A stretch of 64,000 nt of DNA from a bacterium D16-50 (GTDB lineage Bacteria > Bacillota > Clostridia > Lachnospirales > Lachnospiraceae). Under the pieces are notes generated by a model. It saw only the letters and a list, made by a program, of their open reading frames with translations, ran no database searches and was not told the DNA's origin. The stretch is from assembly GCA_003612485.1 (NCBI GenBank), contig RAZA01000001.1, positions 423,239 through 487,238 on the forward strand. Direction: 5' to 3'. Made by a program: the position numbers and the translations under genes. Positions 11,070 through 20,620 of this stretch are shown piece by piece. How positions within the stretch are numbered: the first letter of the stretch is position 1; the number at the start of each line of letters is the position of its first letter.

Positions 11070-13661
11070 TTAAGGCAGCCTTCCAAATCCGAGCAGATGT
11101 TGCTGCCAGTATGGGGAACTTATGTTTGTATATTGGATTGGGTCGCCGCAGTGTATCATCATATTGTTGCCGACATAAATCCCCACATGGCTTGCGCCGG
11201 ATGTCGGGTAGGTATTCTGGAAGAATACCAGATCTCCCGGCTTTGCCTGTGAAGGTGGTACATGAGCGCAGCACCCCCGCAGCCCTTCCGCCGTCTGCCT
11301 TCCTACAGTCCATCCGTTTCCGCAGTTATTGATTACCCAGCTTACAAATCCAGAACAGTCAAACCCTGTACTTGGCGAAGCGCCTCCCCATACATAAGGA
11401 CGGCCCAAATATTTTTCTGCCTCATGGATCATCTTTGCAAACTTTTCATCCGACAATGCTTCGGATGGAATCTCATAACCATATCCATCCGCACCGCCGC
11501 CACCGGGCAGGCTTCCTACATCAAATAAATAATTCCGGTTGCCGTATGTCCCGTTGTAAAGGTCATACCGCTTTTCTTCATTTTCATCCATCCGGCTCCG
11601 CAGCACTGTATCCAGGTTGTGGTTCGTCAGCGTCACCTCCAGGCGGTTAATCACTTCTGTCGTGGTCACTTCCACTTCCTGGCTCCCGTTATCATCTGCA
11701 ATAAACGCTTCCCAGGTCTTATGTCCGTGGGCAGATGCAGCGGAATGGCTGTCATAATAAACATCAAACTGCACCCCGTACCGGGCAAAAGCGCCCGTGT
11801 CCTCCACCACATACTCCACGCCGTTCATCACAACCTTCGTTCCCATCGGTACAAAGGGATTGGCGGCATCCACCGCTATCGTATGGTTTGCCGTAGGGTA
11901 TGCGCCGCTGGCCGTGGCTCCGCCTGCCCATGCGCCACAGCAGATGGAACAGTTACAATACCCGCTCGTTACCACCTGCCCCAAAGATTCCCCGACACGC
12001 ACGGTTTTTGTTTCCGTCACCGTATCATTGACTTCATCCACATACAGGCTGTACTGCTCCCGGAAGATTTCTTCCACTTCATCCGCCACCTGGCTGTAAG
12101 TAAATTCCCCGTATTTTGCAGTGAAATAGGAAATCAAATGATAAGGGTTATGAGAAATCTCATCTACCTGATACCAGTATTCGTCATACCCCGGATGAGT
12201 GGATTCCATGTTGTTAATCTGACGGTTTAAAGCGGCCTCCAATGCCGCATACGCATTTTCGGTTTCATGGATATCCTCGTCTGTGCTTGGGTAAGTAGAG
12301 CCGATAATACTGGAAGATGCCCCCTCGATCATGGCGCTGCAGCTTGACAGCCCTGCCGAAAGCATCAAAAAAAGCAGCCCTAAGACTGCCGCTGCTCCCC
12401 AAATACCCTTATTCTTTTTTAACACGGACGCTGCCGTGCTTTTTATCTTATCAAAGACAGTCTGCGTAGCCTTTGCCGCCTCCGCTGTTGTTTTCTCACC
12501 TCTCTTTGCCGCCTGGTAAGATTTTTTAATCCGCTGTTTCTGCCAGAACCGTTTCATTATATTCTTTTCTGTCTGTCCGATTTCGGCTAACTGCTTCCCT
12601 GCGGATTCTGCCGTTTCCTGTGAAGCTTCAAACTGCAGGCGGCTTTTTACTCCTTCCTCTGCCGGAGATTCCCGCCACCGGAAGAGTTTTCTCTGTGCCA
12701 TCCGGTGGGAGGAACGCATGGCATACCGCAGGGAATGTTCCGCCATAACTTCCGCCCGATGTGCGCCCTCCACTGCCGAATTTTCCTGCTCCGCTTCATG
12801 CACCCTCCCGTGTGCATAGGCTGACATGGAATGGGATGCCGCAGACGCAGCTTTTTTACCAATCCCCATGCCAGCGCCATGCACCATGCCGCTTTCATCG
12901 TCACCAAAAGAAAGACGGGAGGACTGTTTTTTCTGTTCTTTGTTTATCTGCTCCCGTTTCTGCTTTTTCCGAATCCCTTCACGGACGGAATCCAAAGTTT
13001 CCCCCGCATCTCCTGATGTTTCCCGATATCGGGTACTCTTCTGACCGGAATCATCCGCCCTGCTCCCACTGTCTGATTGTTTTCCATCCTCTTTTCTGAA
13101 ATGCATCTGCACCAGCTTTTTCTTCCGGCTGTGGCTTGTTTCCTCCAATGCCTCCGCATAATTCCCTCCGCTGGACGGATGCCCCCGGATGCTTCCCATG
13201 CGTGAGGAATGTTCGGAAAGCCCCCTGGCTGCTCCTGCTTCCGTGACTTCCGTTTCCATATCCCCACTGCTGTCCGGCTCCTGCAAGGAATATGTATGAT
13301 GTTCCGTTGGCTGCACGGGCGGTTCTGATAATAATTGATTCCCTGTCGGTTCAGGCAGGGCATTCTTTGTCTGTGCTTCATACAGCCGCTGCTTATTTAC
13401 AGACTGCCTTTGCCGTTGTTTTTTCTTTGTGGTATTTTCCGCATTGGAAGAAATATCATTCCTCTGCACACGACCACCAGAATCAGATTTTTCCCTTTGG
13501 AAGCTAACGGAATCTGCCGCCTGTCCGGGCAGTGTTAGATCGTCTAACTCCCTCTGGCTCACCCGGACGGATTCTTTCTTCTGCAGGTTTTCCTCCACCA
13601 GACCGTCACGGCTCATTTTGTTGACTGTCTTATCTCTTGCTTTATACTCATGCTCCCGCAT
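11070..13661 (-). CDS. T4SS cell-wall hydrolase: 3D domain + NlpC/P60 (CD1107-like)
   Basis: An 863-residue protein. About 410 residues of charged cytoplasmic sequence precede one membrane segment (GIWGAAAVLGLLFLMLSAG, near 420-440). Outside lies a helical part, a 3D domain (SGYCNCSICCG, then Asp residues in AVDAANPFVP and VEDTGAF) and a C-terminal NlpC/P60 peptidase. Its catalytic Cys is in FDCSGFVSW, His in ASHVGIYVG, and the third polar residue in MIHCGD. It probably opens peptidoglycan for the conjugation channel, like VirB1/TcpG-type proteins. ATG 13661 has AGGAA upstream; the in-frame codons above it run through a palindromic repeat and are not credible. Stop lies just before the DUF4315 leader. 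Confidence 0.9.
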   Translation of the reverse strand: MREHEYKARDKTVNKMSRDGLVEENLQKKESVRVSQRELDDLTLPGQAADSVSFQREKSDSGGRVQRNDISSNAENTTKKKQRQRQSVNKQRLYEAQTKNALPEPTGNQLLSEPPVQPTEHHTYSLQEPDSSGDMETEVTEAGAARGLSEHSSRMGSIRGHPSSGGNYAEALEETSHSRKKKLVQMHFRKEDGKQSDSGSRADDSGQKSTRYRETSGDAGETLDSVREGIRKKQKREQINKEQKKQSSRLSFGDDESGMVHGAGMGIGKKAASAASHSMSAYAHGRVHEAEQENSAVEGAHRAEVMAEHSLRYAMRSSHRMAQRKLFRWRESPAEEGVKSRLQFEASQETAESAGKQLAEIGQTEKNIMKRFWQKQRIKKSYQAAKRGEKTTAEAAKATQTVFDKIKSTAASVLKKNKGIWGAAAVLGLLFLMLSAGLSSCSAMIEGASSSIIGSTYPSTDEDIHETENAYAALEAALNRQINNMESTHPGYDEYWYQVDEISHNPYHLISYFTAKYGEFTYSQVADEVEEIFREQYSLYVDEVNDTVTETKTVRVGESLGQVVTSGYCNCSICCGAWAGGATASGAYPTANHTIAVDAANPFVPMGTKVVMNGVEYVVEDTGAFARYGVQFDVYYDSHSAASAHGHKTWEAFIADDNGSQEVEVTTTEVINRLEVTLTNHNLDTVLRSRMDENEEKRYDLYNGTYGNRNYLFDVGSLPGGGGADGYGYEIPSEALSDEKFAKMIHEAEKYLGRPYVWGGASPSTGFDCSGFVSWVINNCGNGWTVGRQTAEGLRGCCAHVPPSQAKPGDLVFFQNTYPTSGASHVGIYVGNNMMIHCGDPIQYTNISSPYWQQHLLGFGRLP

Positions 13662-13682
13662 ATCGCTGTTCCTTTCCTTACC

Positions 13683-13711
13683 CAACTTTGCGACACGATG
13701 TCGCAAAGTTG
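13683..13711. repeat. TTTGCGACA palindrome, copy 1
   Basis: A perfect 13-bp inverted repeat (arm CAACTTTGCGACA, centre CGA) upstream of the hydrolase gene and just after the sortase stop. It is one of seven copies in ICE1 intergenic DNA. No T-run follows it, so it is not an obvious terminator. A dimeric regulator or partition-type site is possible. Confidence 0.85.
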
Positions 13712-13725
13712 ATGTATTACCAAAT

Positions 13726-14523
13726 TTACTGCCGATTGATTTTCTTTGCCACTACCACAACCCTTCCATTCCTTTGGGAATATTCACAGGTGGATAACGT
13801 CAATAATTTATCCCCGAAAACCGCTGAAATTCCCGTATCATAAAGGGAGCGCTCTTTGACCGCCTTGATATATCCCTGATAATCTGCCGCATCCTCCGCC
13901 TTTGTAAATGTATAATAGGGAAAATCATTTCCTGTATATACCGGCGTACAGAATACAGCAAAAATCTGATAGGTTTCACTGCCCTGTAACGTGTCGTAGG
14001 AAATCAACGGATGTTCCAGATAAAATCCGCTGTCCTTGTACTGATCCAGCGCCGCAAACATCTTCCCGCTGTTCATGTGGTGTCCGTAGATGATCAGGTT
14101 GTCACTCGCCTCTGGATTGCACAGCTCTGAAAGGAACAGACAGCCGTTTGCAGAATACTCCCCGTAAAAATCCCGGTGGAGATAATAATTTTCTTCCGAT
14201 GGGCGGTACATGACAGGGTAATCAATGGCTGTCCCTTCTATCTTAATCCAGCCGATACAGTCCGGGTTTTCCCTGTGCAGTGCAAGCAACCCCGGATAAA
14301 CCGGAAGGGAAGCTGCCCTGCCACCCATATCTTCATCATCCGTCCTTTCCTCTGGCGTTTCTTCCCCTTCCGCATTTTCAACATCTTCATAGATTTCTTT
14401 CAACTGATCCTGCAGTACATCATCCTTCCGCTCCTGCAAAAGCATATCTGCAAGGAAATATCCGCTGACACTTAACAGAATCATGGAACAGAGCAGCACC
14501 GTCACTGCAATCCACCTTTTCAT
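13726..14523 (-). CDS. srtB: Class B sortase
   Basis: A 265-residue transpeptidase with one N-terminal membrane anchor (IAVTVLLCSMILLSVSGYFL). Catalytic His is in IYGHHMNSGKMF, catalytic Cys in LSTCEYSQ, followed by Arg in NGR. This fits class B sortases of Clostridia ICEs. It cuts a C-terminal sorting motif and joins the protein to peptidoglycan or to a pilin. The only evident substrate in the window is the Cna_B-rich surface protein at 24154-30354, which ends in TPKTG plus a membrane tail. ATG 14523 overlaps the methyltransferase stop (ATGA). An upstream in-frame start at 14556 lies within the methyltransferase and is unlikely. Confidence 0.92.
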   Translation of the reverse strand: MKRWIAVTVLLCSMILLSVSGYFLADMLLQERKDDVLQDQLKEIYEDVENAEGEETPEERTDDEDMGGRAASLPVYPGLLALHRENPDCIGWIKIEGTAIDYPVMYRPSEENYYLHRDFYGEYSANGCLFLSELCNPEASDNLIIYGHHMNSGKMFAALDQYKDSGFYLEHPLISYDTLQGSETYQIFAVFCTPVYTGNDFPYYTFTKAEDAADYQGYIKAVKERSLYDTGISAVFGDKLLTLSTCEYSQRNGRVVVVAKKINRQ

Positions 14524-15410
14524 AGTCCTCCTTCCCATACACACCACTGGGCACATTTTCCCGTTTCTATATCAGCAATATACCGCAGGATAGGATACAC
14601 CTGTGCCGGCACAACGGCATTCCCCAATGTTTTAAGGCGTTTGCTCCGGTCTTTTACATCTAGGCATAAACGTGGTATGTACGGAGGCTCTATGCCCCAG
14701 ATATGCTTTCCGTCCACCCCTTCGGGAATCCCATCATCCATTCCACCCATTCCGGGTTGATCCGCATGTCCGCATCCGCTTCCTTCTCCAAAAAGTAAAC
14801 CACTTCCGACAGCCCCGCTGCCCATTTTCCGCCGTTTTTCCTCAGCCCACGGAAACCACCCCTGGGCGTCATTTCCACCCTCGGCACAGCCGTCCTTGTC
14901 CCGGTGTCTGACGCAAGGGGTGTAGGAAACATCAACCCCCACGATGAAAGTCCGCTTCCGCTCATGCCACGCGCCGACGGCGCAAGCAGGAAGTACGAAT
15001 GTCCAGACGGCATATCCCGCCGCTTCCAGGTCAGTGAGCGTTTTGTGGAGCCCCATATTGATGAAGTTAGCAACATTTTCGCCAAGCACGTAATGGGGGC
15101 GCAGTTCCTTAATAATGCGGCACATTTCCGGCCAGAGGTAACGGGCGTCTGCAAAACTCCTTCTGAATCCGATGGAAGAAAATGGCTGGCAGGGGAATCC
15201 CCCTGAGAGCAATGTAAGTTCTGTCTGTCCTGTCCGGTCATAAAAAGCCTCCTTTGTCAATGTATGTATATCCCTGAAACGTGGCACGTCTGGCCAGTGC
15301 CGTTCCAAAACGGCCGTAGGGTAGTCCGCCCATTCACACTGGCAGACGGTTGTAAAGCCTGCAGCTTCAGCGGCAAGGTCAATGCCGCCAATGCCTGTAA
15401 ACAGGCTCAA
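14520..15410 (-). CDS. DNA (cytosine-5) methyltransferase, no partner nuclease
   Basis: A 296-residue C5 methyltransferase. Motif I is SLFTGIGGIDLA, the catalytic motif IV is GGFPCQPFS, motif VI is GENVANF, motif VIII resembles RKRTFIVG; a C-terminal GNAV motif X is present. No restriction endonuclease is adjacent, so it likely protects the ICE from host restriction (inference). The listed start is TTG 15410 without a nearby ribosome site. An ATA codon at 15428, eight bases after GGGGAG and overlapping the VirB4 stop, would give the more usual N-terminus MKQLTHLSLFTG. A non-standard coupled start is therefore possible. Confidence 0.9.
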   Translation of the reverse strand: MSLFTGIGGIDLAAEAAGFTTVCQCEWADYPTAVLERHWPDVPRFRDIHTLTKEAFYDRTGQTELTLLSGGFPCQPFSSIGFRRSFADARYLWPEMCRIIKELRPHYVLGENVANFINMGLHKTLTDLEAAGYAVWTFVLPACAVGAWHERKRTFIVGVDVSYTPCVRHRDKDGCAEGGNDAQGWFPWAEEKRRKMGSGAVGSGLLFGEGSGCGHADQPGMGGMDDGIPEGVDGKHIWGIEPPYIPRLCLDVKDRSKRLKTLGNAVVPAQVYPILRYIADIETGKCAQWCVWEGGL

Positions 15411-15424
15411 ATGTGTTAATTGCT

Positions 15425-18184
15425 TTATAAATTATCTCCCCTTTCCCTATTTTTCTCCATCTCAGAAGGTTTCGTTGTCATCAAAGCATAGAGGCGCAAC
15501 GAACGGTCAAATTTGTCTTTAAAAGGGATAATGGTACTTCCATAGAAAATCAATCCCTCTCCTTCCCCGCTGTTCGTCACATAGGATAATTGATGCGGTG
15601 AGATATTGAGCTGCTTCGCCAGTATCTGCCTGTCACCCGCCGCCTGATTTAGCATATAGATGAAGTCCGAGTTTTCAAAAATATTCTCAATTTCCCGGCT
15701 CGACAGCAGGTCTTTTATGTTCTGCGTAATGCCTGTCGGGATGCCGCCCCATTTACGGAAACGCTTCCAGATTTCCACCGAATATGCCGCCGTCTGCTCT
15801 TCTTTTAAAAGCAGATGGAACTCATCAATATAGTATCTGGTAGATTTCCGTGCAGCCCGGTTGACGGTGACACGGTTCCACACCTGATCCTGGACAATGA
15901 GCATCCCCAGTTTTTTCAACTGTTTCCCCAAATCCTTAATGTCAAAGCAGATGATACGGTTTTCTAACTCCACATTGGTACGGTGGTTGAATACTTTCAG
16001 GGAACCGTTTACATAGATTTCCAAAGCCGTTGCAATCCGCTGTGCCTGCACTTCCTTCTGTTCACGCAGACATTCATATAAATCCCCAAGCACCGGCATG
16101 TTCTCCGGCACGGGATGTTCAAAATATTTCTGGTACACAATCGGCAGGCAACGGTCAATGACAGACTTTTCCTCTGCCTCAATGCCGTTTCTTGCCCCCA
16201 TAATCAGTTCACACAAAGATAAAATAAAATCACTCTTTACGCCTAACGGGTTATCATCATCCGAATAGTCCATGTTGATGTCCATCGGGTTAATATAGTC
16301 CCGGCTCGTGGCAGAGATATGGATCACCTGCCCGCCTAATGCATGGACAAGGGGATAATACTCTCCCTCCGGATCTCCAATAATGATGTCGTCCTGGGTG
16401 GCAAAAAAAGCATTGGTAATCTCCCGCTTTGCCGAGAAGGATTTACCGGAACCGGGCGTACCAAGTATCAGGCCGTTCGGATTTTTCAGCTTCTTCCGGT
16501 CTACCATAATCATGTTGTTGCTCAACGCATTCAAGCCGTAATATAACGATTCCCCAGCCATGAATAATTCCTGCGTGGTAAACGGGACAAAAATAGCCGT
16601 GGATGTGGTAGTCAGCGCACGTTTAATCGGAATCAGATTCAATCCTAACGGAACACTGCTCATCAACCCCTGCTCCTGCATATAATCTAACCGCCGCAGA
16701 GAACAGTTATATTTCTGTGCAATGCCTGCCGTCTGGAATACAGCGTTATCAAGCTCCTGCTTTGTCTTTGCCGTATTTAGGAACAGCACGGTCACAAGGA
16801 ACATCCTCTCATTTCTGGACTGCAGATCTTCTAACAATCGTTTTGCTTCCCCTCCGTAGGTGTTGAGGTCAGAGGGGATAATGTCCATATCGTACCCCGA
16901 ACGCACGGCCTTCTTCTGTTCTTCAATCTTCATCCGGTTAATGTCCGTCACCTTGCTTTTCACCAGCTTAACCGCCTTCATCTGGTCTAAGGACTGGATA
17001 TGCAGGTTTACAATCAAATTCCTGTCCATATCCAAAAACTCTGCAAGCATCTTGTCCGTCAGTTCCGGAGCCAGTATCTGCAGGTAGGATGCAGCGCCAA
17101 GGGTATCCCCCATCTGAAAATCCTTCCCATTCTTAAACACAAAACTGGTGGGCGCAATGAAATCCTTCGTCCCCATCCCGGTACGCAGCACATTGTCATA
17201 AGAAAACTTAAACGGCGTCTTTTCCTCCGGGTTGAAGGTTTCATACAGCACCTGCAGGCGTTCCTCCCCATTCAGGGGATAGGCAGACACACCAAGCACC
17301 TTAAAGTTATTCAGAATATCCGCTTCAATCCGCTCCAGCTTCGGCTTCGCTTCCCGGATGTTGTCAGCTTCAATCCCAAATGTGATGTATTTGGTACGGA
17401 CAAGGCCATTGTTCCCTTTTGCAAGCTGGTTTTTCAGCATCTGCGCATATTCCATCCGCACATCATCAAAATCGTCATTCTGCGGCTTGATCTGGATGAT
17501 GGATTCAAATTCTTTCATGTTGCTGTGATGGTTCACAAAGGATAGCTGAAAATGGATGGTACTGTCAAAATAATTGAGGAAGTCGCACCAGTTCTCAAAA
17601 ATAGCGTTCTTATCCTCATTCTGCGCCAACTGATAGTTGATGTCATAAAACCGGATGGTTTTGGAATAATATTTATCCTGCACCCGGCAGATCCCATCCT
17701 TCGCCATCTCCCGGTAGGGGATCGACTGCTGCGCGGAAATCTGCCTCTCTTTTGTTTTCTTCTTATCTGCCGTACCCCCGGCCTTCTGCGATGCTGCATT
17801 TCCCATACTGGATTTTTTTACTGCAGATGCCGGATGTGCTTTTTTCCTGGAAACTGCTTTCTTTTTTTCGGCTTTCTTCCTTGCCGCCTCCTTCTTTGCC
17901 GCTTTCTCTGCTTCACGGGCAGCTTTCCGGGCGGCTTTTTCTTCTGCCTCCTCCCGTATTTTCCTTAACTTTTCCGCCTCTTTCTCTGCCCTCTCCATCG
18001 CCTTTTTCTCACGGCGGGTAAGTTTCCTGTTTATCCCTGCACTGCCGCCTGCCCCGGAATAAGCTGGATTATCCTCAAAATCTATGTAGTCATCCTCCGG
18101 CTCGTCCAGCCAGTCATCCAGAAAAACCGCATCTTCTTTTCCTGTCACATGACGCTGGTTACCGGCGTTTCTTTTTCTTCCCAT
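15425..18184 (-). CDS. virB4: VirB4-like T4SS ATPase
   Basis: A 919-residue cytoplasmic ATPase that powers the type IV secretion channel. Residues 1-160 are a Lys/Ala/Glu-rich basic extension not needed by the core family. The CagE/TrbE-like N-domain follows, then Walker A GTPGSGKS near 578, and Walker B-like hydrophobic-acidic motif YYIDEFHLLL near 780. ATG 18184 has GGAGG five bases upstream and overlaps the end of the PrgI gene by 26 bases. The order PrgI-VirB4-methyltransferase-sortase-hydrolase is a compact operon. Confidence 0.95.
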   Translation of the reverse strand: MGRKRNAGNQRHVTGKEDAVFLDDWLDEPEDDYIDFEDNPAYSGAGGSAGINRKLTRREKKAMERAEKEAEKLRKIREEAEEKAARKAAREAEKAAKKEAARKKAEKKKAVSRKKAHPASAVKKSSMGNAASQKAGGTADKKKTKERQISAQQSIPYREMAKDGICRVQDKYYSKTIRFYDINYQLAQNEDKNAIFENWCDFLNYFDSTIHFQLSFVNHHSNMKEFESIIQIKPQNDDFDDVRMEYAQMLKNQLAKGNNGLVRTKYITFGIEADNIREAKPKLERIEADILNNFKVLGVSAYPLNGEERLQVLYETFNPEEKTPFKFSYDNVLRTGMGTKDFIAPTSFVFKNGKDFQMGDTLGAASYLQILAPELTDKMLAEFLDMDRNLIVNLHIQSLDQMKAVKLVKSKVTDINRMKIEEQKKAVRSGYDMDIIPSDLNTYGGEAKRLLEDLQSRNERMFLVTVLFLNTAKTKQELDNAVFQTAGIAQKYNCSLRRLDYMQEQGLMSSVPLGLNLIPIKRALTTTSTAIFVPFTTQELFMAGESLYYGLNALSNNMIMVDRKKLKNPNGLILGTPGSGKSFSAKREITNAFFATQDDIIIGDPEGEYYPLVHALGGQVIHISATSRDYINPMDINMDYSDDDNPLGVKSDFILSLCELIMGARNGIEAEEKSVIDRCLPIVYQKYFEHPVPENMPVLGDLYECLREQKEVQAQRIATALEIYVNGSLKVFNHRTNVELENRIICFDIKDLGKQLKKLGMLIVQDQVWNRVTVNRAARKSTRYYIDEFHLLLKEEQTAAYSVEIWKRFRKWGGIPTGITQNIKDLLSSREIENIFENSDFIYMLNQAAGDRQILAKQLNISPHQLSYVTNSGEGEGLIFYGSTIIPFKDKFDRSLRLYALMTTKPSEMEKNRERGDNL

Positions 18185-18542
18185 GCCTTCCTCCCCCTTT
18201 CTTCTGTTTTGCCACGGTCTTTCTTTCCTCCATTTCGTAGATATTTTTTATCTCATACCGCCGGACTGCCGGCCTTTTTAGCTTGACGTTTATGATGTTC
18301 CAAAGAACCTTCTCAAGCGGTAACCCGTCTTTCTCATACATGGCGAATAAAAATGCCGGGAGCATGAGAAGCACCATGCCCGTTGCCGCATTGCTTGTCC
18401 CAATATATTTTCTTGTGAGGAAATAAAAAGGCAGCCCCACAGCCGCCGCAATCGCAAGGCATACAATCTGCCTCTTTGTAAGGTTCAAAACCACTTTGTT
18501 TTTTATTTTTGTCAAATCTTTTGGCACACTGACGAATGCCAT
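18159..18542 (-). CDS. PrgI family (VirB3-like) membrane protein
   Basis: A 127-residue protein starting MAFVSVPKDLTKIKNKV, the usual PrgI opening. Two membrane segments (IVCLAIAAAVGLPFYFL and GMVLLMLPAFLFAMY) follow, then the motif KDGLPLEKVL and a basic tail. PrgI proteins are the Gram-positive VirB3 equivalents and work next to VirB4 in the channel base. It overlaps VirB4 and abuts the radical SAM gene. Confidence 0.9.
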   Translation of the reverse strand: MAFVSVPKDLTKIKNKVVLNLTKRQIVCLAIAAAVGLPFYFLTRKYIGTSNAATGMVLLMLPAFLFAMYEKDGLPLEKVLWNIINVKLKRPAVRRYEIKNIYEMEERKTVAKQKKGGGRHGKKKKRR

Positions 18543-19442
18543 CTAAACAGCCTCCTTCCTCCCTACGGCATAATCCGCAAAATCCTTTACTGTATAAAAT
18601 ATCCGCTTGTTGTTCACCCAGCGCTGAAGCTGCCGGGTAACCTTCGGCGCATTCGGGCGGTCATAGACCATCACATAGGGGGAAAAACCCATGTCACGCA
18701 GGGTTTCCACACGGTATAAATCCTGCTCATGGCTGCTCCCGTAATTGGTAAGTACATAGACCTGCCGCTTCCGCTTGTCTTTTACTGCCGTCAGTTCCAA
18801 AAATCTCTGGAAATACCCCGTCAGATCCTCACCCGGATTGTCCCAGGCAAAATGCACCATCTTTGTACGGACTTTGTTCAGCAGGGAAACATTGTCAGGA
18901 TTGATTAGCCGGATATCCAGCCCCTGTGAGAAATCCACCCATGCCCGGCTGTCTGCAAGCTGCTGTATCAATTTTTCATGTTCCGGGCAGGCCAGAAGGT
19001 TCGCATCCAGCAGCTTAATCTCTTTCTGCCCGTCCCAAAATTCAGACAGGCCGGCAACCTTAACACTTTTTCTCCCTTCCTTGCCGCTGACAATACAGAA
19101 GCCACAATTCCGGGGGCATCCACGGCTCAAAAATCCATATGCTGTATTGGAAAACTGCGGATACAAACTGTAATCCGGATAGCTATGCTCAACAACATCC
19201 GGCAGATTTTCCTTTGAACCATAGCCTGTGCCGCCGGTAATGACCTCCCCTGCGTTCTCCACAATAAACGTATCTTTGGAATAAGTATCCGTAAACACCC
19301 TGCTTTTATAAACCACATCGTACCTGCCTTCCGGCTTCCACCATTCCACAGTATGCCCCCGTGCCTTATGGTAAGCCGATAATTTCATCAAACACAGATT
19401 CGGCCAGTTATGGGAATCCACATCTATCAGTCCTATCTTCAA
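18543..19442 (-). CDS. Radical SAM protein inside the transfer operon
   Basis: A 299-residue radical SAM protein with the [4Fe-4S] motif CPRNCGFC (C-x3-C-x2-C) near residue 100. A short N-terminal region (KIGLIDVDSHNWPN...) resembles the nucleotide-fold part of B12-type radical SAM enzymes, but I see no cobalamin DxHxxG motif. TTG 19442 has GGGGAGG five bases upstream. A longer frame to 19796 exists, but its extra 118 residues are antisense-like overlap with trbL. It sits between trbL and prgI with tight spacing. The substrate is unknown; peptide or nucleic-acid modification linked to transfer is speculation. Confidence 0.85.
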   Translation of the reverse strand: MKIGLIDVDSHNWPNLCLMKLSAYHKARGHTVEWWKPEGRYDVVYKSRVFTDTYSKDTFIVENAGEVITGGTGYGSKENLPDVVEHSYPDYSLYPQFSNTAYGFLSRGCPRNCGFCIVSGKEGRKSVKVAGLSEFWDGQKEIKLLDANLLACPEHEKLIQQLADSRAWVDFSQGLDIRLINPDNVSLLNKVRTKMVHFAWDNPGEDLTGYFQRFLELTAVKDKRKRQVYVLTNYGSSHEQDLYRVETLRDMGFSPYVMVYDRPNAPKVTRQLQRWVNNKRIFYTVKDFADYAVGRKEAV

Positions 19443-19456
19443 AAAATCCTCCCCTC

Positions 19457-20329
19457 TTAATGTGCATTGAAAATTGCCTTGCTCAGGCCGCTTGTTTTCA
19501 TCAGGCTGAAGCACAGGATCACGGTATATGCCGCCACCCCGAACAGCGCCGAGTGCATATTGTCTGAAATCTGTATCGTGGACACCAGCACCGCATAAAT
19601 GCCGACGCACACCATCATAAAGAACCCCTGGAACCCAAGCGCCAGAAGCCCACGGAAATAATTGTTCCCCACCTGCCCCCATTCCCGGTTGGAGAAGGTT
19701 GCAAAGGGGATCGGCGCGACCGAAGTGTAAAGGTATATCTCTATCATGCGCCCATACAGAAGCACCGTGATAAGCACGGACATGATCTTCATGCAAAGGC
19801 TGACCAGCATGGTTTCCAGGGCCAGTATTACAAGCTCCCCAACCTCCATAGATTCCATCGCCGTTTCCATCGCTTCTATCATGGAATCTATGTTGATGGC
19901 AGTCTGTCCACCTATGACGCCGCCGGCGGCGCTCACCACATGCTGCCCCACGTCAAAGACCGCCATCGTTATGGTAAAGGTATTGCTGACCAGATACACA
20001 GCCACCCACATCTTGAAAAAATACTTGAAGAACATCCAGGTATCTATCTCGTGCATACTGTTTTTCTCCGTCAGCATGGAAATCAGCTCATAGCAGAGGA
20101 CAAACGTGATGATCATGCCTGCAATCGGCACAATCACTGAATTTGAAAGATTCTGTATCAGTTTGAAAATGCTCCCGTTCCATCCCTGCGGCGTCTGTCC
20201 AACCTGCGTGGCAATCTCCCCGGTTTTCTCATTGACATCCGAAAACATTGTTGTCAGGTTGGACGTTACCATCCCGGTCAAAAGCTCCCTCATCCACTCC
20301 TCGATTGCCTCAAAAATGCCATCGAACAT
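19457..20329 (-). CDS. TrbL/VirB6-like channel protein
   Basis: A 290-residue polytopic membrane protein with about six hydrophobic segments (for example VIVPIAGMIITFVLCYELI, FFKMWVAVYLVSNTFTI and FQGFFMMVCVGIYAVLVS). It fits the VirB6/TrbL-like conjugal proteins of Clostridia ICEs (CD1112-type), which form the inner-membrane pore of the T4SS. It follows Maff2 and precedes the radical SAM gene. ATG 20329 has an AAGGG-type site upstream. Confidence 0.9.
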   Translation of the reverse strand: MFDGIFEAIEEWMRELLTGMVTSNLTTMFSDVNEKTGEIATQVGQTPQGWNGSIFKLIQNLSNSVIVPIAGMIITFVLCYELISMLTEKNSMHEIDTWMFFKYFFKMWVAVYLVSNTFTITMAVFDVGQHVVSAAGGVIGGQTAINIDSMIEAMETAMESMEVGELVILALETMLVSLCMKIMSVLITVLLYGRMIEIYLYTSVAPIPFATFSNREWGQVGNNYFRGLLALGFQGFFMMVCVGIYAVLVSTIQISDNMHSALFGVAAYTVILCFSLMKTSGLSKAIFNAH

Positions 20330-20350
20330 GAATGAATCCCCTTTCCTTTA

Positions 20351-20566
20351 TTAGCCGAACAGGTTTCCAAGAAGGGGGATCAACTGTGTGCCGATGAGGA
20401 CAACCCCACCTCCGGCCATAAGTTGCTTGATTCCCTGCGATTTGACCCCTGGGTTGTCGTTTCCATAACCCTCCAGAAGGTTAATCACGCCCCACACTGC
20501 AAGGCCGGCCCCGATCGCCACGACCAATGTTTTTAAGATTCCGATTGCTGATGTAAAAAATGCCAT
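20351..20566 (-). CDS. Maff2 family small membrane protein
   Basis: A 71-residue protein starting MAFFTSAIGILKTL with two membrane segments (TLVVAIGAGLAVWGVINLL and GGGVVLIGTQLIPLL) around the motif EGYGNDNPG. It resembles VirB2/pilin-like subunits in size and layout and is always next to TrbL in these ICEs. I use ATG 20566, because the in-frame start at 20584 lies in a poor context. A truncated relative is at 59608-59748 in ICE2. Confidence 0.9.
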   Translation of the reverse strand: MAFFTSAIGILKTLVVAIGAGLAVWGVINLLEGYGNDNPGVKSQGIKQLMAGGGVVLIGTQLIPLLGNLFG

Positions 20567-20620
20567 ATCAATACCTGAAACCAAAATCAGAAAAAGATGA
20601 TTTTTTCATCCTGCACAAAC

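Noticed and set aside
13683..13711. Palindrome as a rho-independent terminator of the sortase gene region
   Set aside because: No T-run follows on either strand, and the same palindrome occurs at six other sites in different contexts.
19443..19796. N-terminal extension of the radical SAM gene
   Set aside because: The extra codons overlap trbL in another frame and look like shadow sequence; TTG 19442 has a strong ribosome site.
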